From Pseudomonadota bacterium (lineage in GTDB: Bacteria; Verrucomicrobiota; Verrucomicrobiia; Chthoniobacterales; UBA6821): 12,291 bases of DNA. Numbering within the stretch: the first letter of the stretch is position 1; each line of letters begins with the position of its first letter. This document shows, piece after piece, positions 8,213-12,291 of this stretch. The notes beneath the pieces were generated by a model, which did not search any database, was not told the origin of the DNA, and worked only from the letters and a program-made list of their open reading frames with translations. The position numbers were made by a program, and so were the translations under genes. The stretch spans positions 1 to 12,291 of the forward strand of contig RFPR01000057.1 in NCBI GenBank assembly GCA_009928265.1. The letters are read 5' to 3'.

Positions 8213-8457
8213 CTCCGTCCTGAGAAGGGAAAGGAAACAACGGCGATCAAGCCAGTCACTTCCCCTGAGTTCGGCGGCGGGCAGTTTCTCAACGTCGGAG
8301 AGGAGTTCCTCGAGAAAGCGATCCCGATCGAGGCGCGTCGACTCGTCGCTTCCGGAGAGTCCCGGTTCGTATCGGTGAAAACCAACCGCACTTCCCCACT
8401 GGGGGAAATCAGAGCAGGTGCGGCGGAGCTCGCGTTCCCGCTGCTGTTGGCGGTCAT
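8213..8457 (-). other. 5' part of the DUF885 gene, in frame but without a start codon (probable frameshift)
   Basis: Reading the minus strand in the DUF885 frame upstream of TTG 8212 gives uninterrupted family-like sequence: FPQWGSAVGFHRYEPGLS (about 8407-8354), then LDRDRFLEELLSDVEKL and SDWLDRRCFLSLLRTE leading straight into the main frame. The 'P-x-W-x-x-x-x-G-x-HRY' pattern is the usual DUF885 beginning. No ATG, GTG or TTG occurs in this frame between 8212 and about 8490. An ATG at 8455-8457 overlaps the upstream TGA (ATGA, 8454-8457) and looks like a coupled start, but it opens a different frame, Ala/Ser/Pro-rich and ending at 7999. One extra base shortly after the ATG would join it to the DUF885 frame. 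A lost base in the assembly, a real inactivating deletion, or an unusual start or recoding event would each explain this. Confidence 0.7.
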
Positions 8458-9314
8458 CGCGCTGGCACCTGACGGATCTCCAACTGCCGAGCGAGTGCGG
8501 CGGACATCGCCTCGTCGGCCAGATCGCGCATCCGGTCCACCTCGCCCTGCGTGGGGGGGTGACCGGTTGAGGCCAACGCGCGGATCGCCTTGAGATTTGC
8601 GGAGATCGTGATGACTGCGGGGCGATTCTTCATGGAGGGGCTAAGGCAATCCATCCGGGCGATGAAATAGTCCAAGAGCGCGGGACGGATGAGGGCCGCA
8701 GCCTTGGCCTCTGTGTAATGATCGGCGGTCACATGCGATGCCAGTTGAAAACCGCGAAGCCATCCCCCGAGACTGATCAGATCAGCCAGATCGCCGTCCT
8801 TGAGGGCAAGCATCGACTCCTCGACATCCTCCTGTGTGGCGTTGAGTTCCTCGCGCAGTCCCTGCCAGTCGTTCCGCTCACTGAGCTCGAAGAGACTCCG
8901 GCTACGGGCGGTGAGGCGTTGGCCTGCGGACAGTGTATTGGCCTCCCGGATCAGGGCCCGACCGGTGTCGAGGACTAGCTGCTTCTGACGGGCAATGGTG
9001 GCGACGAATCCGTTCGCAACGAGGGATCCGAACTGAATAGCTGTCTGGAAACGGTCGGGATAACTTCTCTTCAGATCAAAGGAGCGGACCATTCCCAGCG
9101 GTGGCGGCTGAAAGAGTTCCAGATCCGTGAACACCTTTCCGACGAGGGGGGTGGTCAGTTCATTGACCCCGAGTTCCTCCCGGAAATGCTGCTCCGCACT
9201 TTGTCCGATAGCTTCAGACTCATGGTTGGTCGCCTCTCTGATCTCCGCCTTGAGCGAAAGAGGCGATAACAGTCCCGCAATCACGATGAGCAGGGTGAAA
9301 GAAGGCACAACCAT
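8454..9314 (-). CDS. Secreted protein of unknown function
   Basis: This 286-residue protein is not one I can name. The N-terminus has a hydrophobic core (FTLLIVIAGLLSPLSLKA) with a plausible signal-peptidase site after about residue 23, though the usual basic residues before the core are missing. The mature part looks mostly helical: 'YPDRFQTAIQFGSLVANGF', 'RSRSLFELSERNDW', 'DVEESMLALKDGDLADLIS', then LGGWLRGFQLASHVTADHY. No cysteine clusters, metal motifs or membrane helices are seen after the signal. A stop codon lies two codons upstream of ATG 9314, fixing the start, and GGGGAT sits just before it as a possible ribosome site. Its stop overlaps ATG 8457 (ATGA), suggesting coupling to the DUF885 gene. 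I suspect it belongs to a family of periplasmic proteins conserved in Verrucomicrobia, but this is memory rather than evidence. Confidence 0.8.
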   Translation of the reverse strand: MVVPSFTLLIVIAGLLSPLSLKAEIREATNHESEAIGQSAEQHFREELGVNELTTPLVGKVFTDLELFQPPPLGMVRSFDLKRSYPDRFQTAIQFGSLVANGFVATIARQKQLVLDTGRALIREANTLSAGQRLTARSRSLFELSERNDWQGLREELNATQEDVEESMLALKDGDLADLISLGGWLRGFQLASHVTADHYTEAKAAALIRPALLDYFIARMDCLSPSMKNRPAVITISANLKAIRALASTGHPPTQGEVDRMRDLADEAMSAALARQLEIRQVPAR

Positions 9315-9398
9315 CTTTTATCCCCGAAAGGATCTCCTGTCGATGCTCGGCGTGGTTGCCCGGGGAGTCTCTCTTGTCTAGAAGTATAGATACATCTG
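9315..9398. promoter_or_regulatory. Divergent intergenic region between the secreted-protein gene and proA
   Basis: These 84 bp separate two divergent genes, so promoters for both operons should lie here or just inside the coding ends. On the plus strand, TTGCCC at 9356-9361 and TATAGATA at about 9385-9392 resemble -35 and -10 elements, but their spacing is too wide for a standard sigma-70 promoter. On the minus strand GGGGAT just before ATG 9314 may serve as a ribosome site. No operator-like palindrome was recognised. Confidence 0.35.
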
Positions 9399-10682
9399 AT
9401 GTCCGACGAACTGACTAGTCTGATCCATGCCATCGGCACCAAGGCCAGAGAGGCCGCGCGTCTCCTTGCCGTTATTCCGTCGGCAACCAAGGACGCCGCC
9501 CTGCTGGCGATGGCCGACCGTCTTCAGTCTGATGAGTCGTCGATCCTCTCGGCCAATGCCCTCGATCTGGAAGCCGGCAGAAAGAACGGTCTTTCTGATG
9601 CCATGCTTGACCGCCTTCGACTCGATGGCAAACGTCTTGCCGCTATGGCGGAAGGAATCAGGACAGCGGCTTCCCTCCCCGACCCCGTGGGCAGAGTTTT
9701 GCGGGAATGGACCAAGGAGAACGGCCTCTCCTTCCGCAAGGTCAGCGTCCCGATCGGTGTGATCGGGATCATCTACGAATCGCGGCCCAATGTGACCAGT
9801 GATGCCGCCGTCCTCTGCCTGAAGGCGGGCAACGCCGTCATCCTGCGAGGAGGCAGTGAGGCATTTCACTCCAACAAGGCCATTGCCGCCTCCCTTCAGG
9901 CTGGTGCTGCATCCGCCGGACTGCCCGAGGCAGCAATCCAGCTCATTCCCGTAACCGACCGAGAAGCCGTCCGTATTCTCTGCGAAATGGACCGCTACCT
10001 TGACTGCATGATCCCCCGTGGCGGCAAGGGACTGATCGAGACCGTGGCCCGTCATGCCCGGATGCCTGTCATCAAGCACTACGACGGCATCTGCTCCGTC
10101 TATGTCGATCAGGCCGCCGACCTCTCCATGGCCAAGGAGATCATTCTCAATGCCAAGTGCCAGCGTCCAGGCGTCTGCAACGCCGCCGAGAGCCTGCTCC
10201 TCCACCGCGACATCGCGGCGTCCTTCCTGACCAAAGGAGGGAAAGCTCTCGTGGATCACGGTGTGGAACTGCGCTGCGATCAGGAAACCCTTTCCCTGAT
10301 GCCCACGGAACTTCGATCCCATAGCCTCATCAAGGAGGCCTCTGAGGAGGATTTCCGGACGGAATTCCTGGCGCTGATCCTTGCGGTCAAAGTGGTCGGA
10401 TCCGTCGAGGAGGCGATCGCCCACATCGAGTCACACGGCTCCCATCACAGCGACGCGATCGTCACGGAGAACGCGGCGACTGCCGAGGCATTCCTTAACG
10501 GAGTCGACAGTGCAACCGTCTACTGGAACGCCTCCACGCGCTTTACCGACGGCGGCGAATTTGGCTTCGGATGCGAGATCGGCATCAGCACCGACAAACT
10601 CCACGCGCGGGGACCCATGGCCCTCGAGGAACTCACCAGTTACAAGTACCGGATCCAAGGATCCGGACAGGTGCGTCCATGA
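9399..10682 (+). CDS. proA: Glutamate-5-semialdehyde dehydrogenase (gamma-glutamyl phosphate reductase)
   Basis: ProA reduces gamma-glutamyl 5-phosphate with NADPH to glutamate-5-semialdehyde, the second step of proline synthesis from glutamate, in the cytosol. The 427-residue length is close to E. coli ProA (417). Visible family blocks are VPIGVIGIIYESRPNVTSDA (residues ~112-131), LKAGNAVILRGGSEAFHSN, IPRGGKGLI, the catalytic-cysteine block KCQRPGVCNAAE with C260 as the nucleophile, ATVYWNASTRFTDGGEFGFG and the C-terminal HARGPMALEELTSYKY. All expected motifs are present. ATG 9399 fits the family N-terminus; no Shine-Dalgarno sequence is obvious upstream. The partner proB (glutamate kinase) is not in the window. 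The stop overlaps the acylphosphatase ATG by 4 bp, placing proA first in a tight three-gene unit. Confidence 0.98.
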   Translation: MSDELTSLIHAIGTKAREAARLLAVIPSATKDAALLAMADRLQSDESSILSANALDLEAGRKNGLSDAMLDRLRLDGKRLAAMAEGIRTAASLPDPVGRVLREWTKENGLSFRKVSVPIGVIGIIYESRPNVTSDAAVLCLKAGNAVILRGGSEAFHSNKAIAASLQAGAASAGLPEAAIQLIPVTDREAVRILCEMDRYLDCMIPRGGKGLIETVARHARMPVIKHYDGICSVYVDQAADLSMAKEIILNAKCQRPGVCNAAESLLLHRDIAASFLTKGGKALVDHGVELRCDQETLSLMPTELRSHSLIKEASEEDFRTEFLALILAVKVVGSVEEAIAHIESHGSHHSDAIVTENAATAEAFLNGVDSATVYWNASTRFTDGGEFGFGCEIGISTDKLHARGPMALEELTSYKYRIQGSGQVRP

Positions 10683-10951
10683 TCTCGATCAGCGCTCTAT
10701 TCGAGGGGAAGGTGCAGGGAGTCGGCTTCCGCTCCTCAGTCCTGAGTCTTGCCAAGGGCTACGAAGTGACCGGTTGGGTGAAAAACCTCCCCGACGGCCG
10801 CGTCGAGGTCTATGCCTCGGGAGATGCGGACGAGATCGAGGAATTCCTCCAAGGGATCCGCGAGAGCCATTTGGCGGGACATATCGATCATGTCAACGTG
10901 ACGCCCGTGGACCCCGAACCGGCAACGCGCGGATTCCGCATCATCGACTAA
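10679..10951 (+). CDS. acyP: Acylphosphatase
   Basis: This small cytosolic enzyme (90 residues) hydrolyses carboxyl-phosphate mixed anhydrides such as acetyl phosphate or 1,3-bisphosphoglycerate. The acylphosphatase signature is complete: GKVQGVGFR at residues 10-18 with catalytic R18 in the phosphate-binding loop, and GWVKNLPDGRVEVYASG at 32-48 with catalytic N36. Length is the family norm (about 90-100). An upstream in-frame extension to 10571 is open but is an Arg/His/Pro-rich shadow of proA; ATG 10679 starts right at the first beta strand. The ATGA overlap with the proA stop suggests translational coupling, with CAGGTG about 7 bases upstream as a weak ribosome site. Being coupled to proA is notable because the ProA substrate, gamma-glutamyl phosphate, is itself an acyl phosphate. 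The ABC ATPase gene starts 1 bp after the stop. Confidence 0.96.
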   Translation: MISISALFEGKVQGVGFRSSVLSLAKGYEVTGWVKNLPDGRVEVYASGDADEIEEFLQGIRESHLAGHIDHVNVTPVDPEPATRGFRIID

Positions 10952-10952
10952 G

Positions 10953-11822
10953 ATGGAAGAGACCGCCGTCCGCATCAGGGATCTCCGGAAAGTCTTTCCC
11001 GTTCCCCTGCGTCGTCGACAGGTAACGGCACTCAAGGGAATCTCACTCGATATCCCGGCAGGCCATGTCTACGGACTGCTGGGTCCCAACGGTTCCGGCA
11101 AAAGCACCACGCTCAAGATCCTGCTCGGACTGGTCAACCCCACCTCGGGAACCTCGGAAATCTTCGGCGTCCCTAGCCATGAGGTCCGCAGTCGCGCCGA
11201 TGTCGGATTTCTTCCGGAGAACCCCTACTTCTACAAGTTCCTGACAGGATCGGAGACGATCGCCTTCCATGGCCGCCTCTGCGGACTGATGGGTAAGACC
11301 CTTCAGGACAGAATCGCGGAACTTCTCGATCTCACGGGCCTCGGGGAAGCAGGTGATCGCCGCGTCGGCACCTACTCCAAGGGGATGCTCCAGCGCATCG
11401 GCCTGGCTCAGGCCATGGTCCACGATCCGCGCCTCCTGATCCTCGACGAACCGACAGCGGGGGTCGACCCGGCAGGATCTCGTCAGATCCGTGATCTCAT
11501 CCTGAGACTGAAAGAACGGGGCAAAACCGTGCTACTCACCTCCCATCTCCTCGAGCAGGTACAGGATGTCTGCGACCGCGTCGGCATCCTCTCCAAGGGA
11601 GAATTGGTCCGTGAAGGATCGCTCGATCTGCTCACAGGCGTCTCCGGTCAGACGGAATATATCCTCGAAAACGCCGGACCGGAACTCCGTGCAGAGATCG
11701 AACGCCTCGCCGCCGTCCACGGGGCACGCCTCGTGGAGGAACGACCAGCCAAACTCGATCTAGAAACAGTTTTCCTCAAGGCAACGGAGGATGCAGTGGC
11801 GGTAAAACCGCCGGGAAAATAA
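10953..11822 (+). CDS. ABC transporter ATP-binding protein (export type)
   Basis: This 289-residue nucleotide-binding subunit powers an ABC transporter at the inner face of the membrane. It contains Walker A GPNGSGKST (residues 44-52), a Q-loop region reading VGFLPENPYFYKFLTG (Glu/Asn where many transporters have Gln), a signature block YSKGMLQRIGLAQAM at 141-155 (SKGM replacing the canonical SGGQ), Walker B LLILDEPTAGVDP with D165/E166, and the H-loop VLLTSHLLEQV. A C-terminal extension ends in LDLETVFLKAT, as in drug-, bacitracin- and Na+-export-type ATPases of the CcmA/NatA group. The substrate cannot be told. The permease normally found next to such ATPases is absent: the following region is non-coding, then bioD. 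The partner may be elsewhere. The gene is the last of the proA-acylphosphatase unit (1 bp gap) with no Shine-Dalgarno sequence, consistent with coupling. Confidence 0.95.
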   Translation: MEETAVRIRDLRKVFPVPLRRRQVTALKGISLDIPAGHVYGLLGPNGSGKSTTLKILLGLVNPTSGTSEIFGVPSHEVRSRADVGFLPENPYFYKFLTGSETIAFHGRLCGLMGKTLQDRIAELLDLTGLGEAGDRRVGTYSKGMLQRIGLAQAMVHDPRLLILDEPTAGVDPAGSRQIRDLILRLKERGKTVLLTSHLLEQVQDVCDRVGILSKGELVREGSLDLLTGVSGQTEYILENAGPELRAEIERLAAVHGARLVEERPAKLDLETVFLKATEDAVAVKPPGK

Positions 11823-11934
11823 TCTGAAGACTGTCAGTCTATGAGATAAAGAGTGTCATTTTCTTTATTGAGACCTTCAGTTGCTTCCTAACAGTCATAG
11901 TCTTCAGCCTAATAGCCTATCCCTCTCCTCCAGC
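11823..11934. promoter_or_regulatory. Relatively AT-rich spacer with nested inverted repeats before bioD
   Basis: This 112 bp non-coding stretch is visibly more AT-rich than its surroundings. It holds three inverted repeats. CTGAAGACT at 11824-11832 is matched by AGTCTTCAG at 11899-11907 (9 bp perfect, 66 bp apart). AGACTGTCAGTCT at 11828-11840 is a perfect 13 bp palindrome with a single central base. ATAAAGA at about 11845-11851 pairs with TCTTTAT at about 11861-11867 to give a 7 bp hairpin. No U-tract follows a strong GC stem, so a classical Rho-independent terminator is not clear. No BirA operator of the known TTGTAAAC-type is seen. It probably ends the proA unit and carries the bioD promoter; both roles are inferred from position. 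Confidence 0.5.
11824..11907. repeat. 9 bp inverted repeat pair bounding an 84 bp segment
   Basis: The outer arms CTGAAGACT (11824-11832) and AGTCTTCAG (11899-11907) are perfect reverse complements. They enclose a shorter hairpin near the left-centre and overlap a 13 bp palindrome at the left arm. A folded transcript could form a branched structure. Alternatively the segment could be a small non-coding element with terminal repeats; no convincing target-site duplication flanks it. Confidence 0.45.
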
Positions 11935-12291
11935 ATGAACTTCTTCATCACAGGCACAGACACCGACGCAGGGAAGACCTTTGTCACGGCGCTGCTGACC
12001 CGATCACTCAGGAGGGCAGGATTTGATACGGTAGCAATGAAGCCGGTCTCCTGCGGGGAACCTGGAGACACGCAAGAACTCCGCTCTGCCGCCGACAACG
12101 AACTTTCTCCCGAGGAAGTGACCCCAGTTTCCTACAAGGCTCCCCTCGCCCCGATCGAGGCCGCACGCCTCGAGGGCCGCACCTTCGATCCCGAGGAGAT
12201 CCTTTCCGTTTTCCGCCGCTTAAAAAACTCCCGCCGATCCCTTCTTGTGGAAGGAGTTGGAGGTTGGTTGGTGCCGCTTGCCCCCGGTTAT
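11935..12291 (+). CDS. bioD: Dethiobiotin synthetase, N-terminal part (3' end outside window)
   Basis: The first 119 codons of BioD lie here, running off the right edge. The enzyme closes the ureido ring of dethiobiotin from 7,8-diaminopelargonate, CO2 and ATP, the penultimate step of biotin synthesis. Evidence is the N-terminus MNFFITGTDTDAGKT with P-loop GTDTDAGKT at residues 7-15, AMKPVSCG with conserved K36 (the substrate/CO2 lysine region), and the VEGVGGWLVPL block at about 107-117, matching the E. coli 'VEGAGGW' motif. The full family length is about 220-240, so roughly half is visible. The start is fixed by the P-loop spacing; the bases upstream are pyrimidine-rich (CCCTCTCCTCC) with no Shine-Dalgarno sequence. 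It is separated from the ABC ATPase by 112 bp of structured spacer, so it probably has its own promoter. No other bio gene is in view. Confidence 0.95.
   Translation, partial: MNFFITGTDTDAGKTFVTALLTRSLRRAGFDTVAMKPVSCGEPGDTQELRSAADNELSPEEVTPVSYKAPLAPIEAARLEGRTFDPEEILSVFRRLKNSRRSLLVEGVGGWLVPLAPGY

Noticed and set aside
8401..8410. Programmed -1 frameshift site at the five-C run in the DUF885 5' region
   Set aside because: The heptamer does not fit X-XXY-YYZ pairing well and no downstream stimulator was recognised; sequence error or a real deletion is simpler. Kept only as an option within the main finding.
7999..8457. Open frame starting at ATG 8457 as an independent 152-residue gene
   Set aside because: Ala/Ser/Arg/Pro-rich sequence without motifs; the other frame over the same bases reads as DUF885. 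Its ATG is probably the original start of the DUF885 gene.
9378..10424. Long (348-codon) open frame antisense to proA
   Set aside because: It mirrors proA codons exactly, is Gly/Asp/His-rich as expected for an antisense shadow in GC-rich DNA, and shows no family motif.

Overview
The window is about 12.3 kb of GC-rich, densely coding bacterial chromosome. The best guess for the source is the Verrucomicrobiota or a close PVC relative. This rests on the gene mix (a TIGR03790-type secreted protein, a CHASE2-like orphan, a DUF885 protein next to an unnamed secreted helical protein) and is inference, since there is no rRNA or marker gene. Nothing points to a phage, plasmid, IS element, CRISPR array, rRNA or tRNA.

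Layout from left to right. (1) 1-182 (+) is the last ~59 codons of a probable phosphoribosyltransferase-type protein. It overlaps by 11 bp an erythromycin-esterase-family gene (172-1527, +). (2) A two-gene minus-strand unit follows: a PhnP-like metallo-beta-lactamase-fold hydrolase (3916 to 3122), whose stop overlaps by 4 bp the start of a secreted TIGR03790-family protein with a TPR-like tail (3125 to 1533). (3) Divergent from it, 39 bp away, are recN (3956-5653, +) and a membrane protein of CHASE2-like layout (5660-6838, +). (4) A second minus-strand unit holds a secreted protein of unknown function (9314 to 8454) and a DUF885 family protein (main open frame 8212 to 6851). The conserved N-terminus of the DUF885 protein continues upstream to about 8455 without any usable start codon in frame, while an ATG that overlaps the upstream stop lies in another frame; the 5' end appears frameshifted. 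(5) A plus-strand operon follows: proA (9399-10682), acylphosphatase (10679-10951) and an ABC transporter ATPase (10953-11822), with junctions of a 4 bp overlap and a 1 bp gap. (6) A relatively AT-rich 112 bp spacer with three inverted repeats precedes bioD (11935 to the window edge, incomplete).

Functionally this is mostly housekeeping: DNA break repair (RecN), proline synthesis (ProA), biotin synthesis (BioD) and export (ABC ATPase), with less understood accessory or envelope genes between them. I found no clear new multi-gene system. The items most worth a second look are the broken or unusual 5' end of the DUF885 gene, the output-less CHASE2-like protein behind recN, the proA-acylphosphatase coupling and the nested dyads before bioD.
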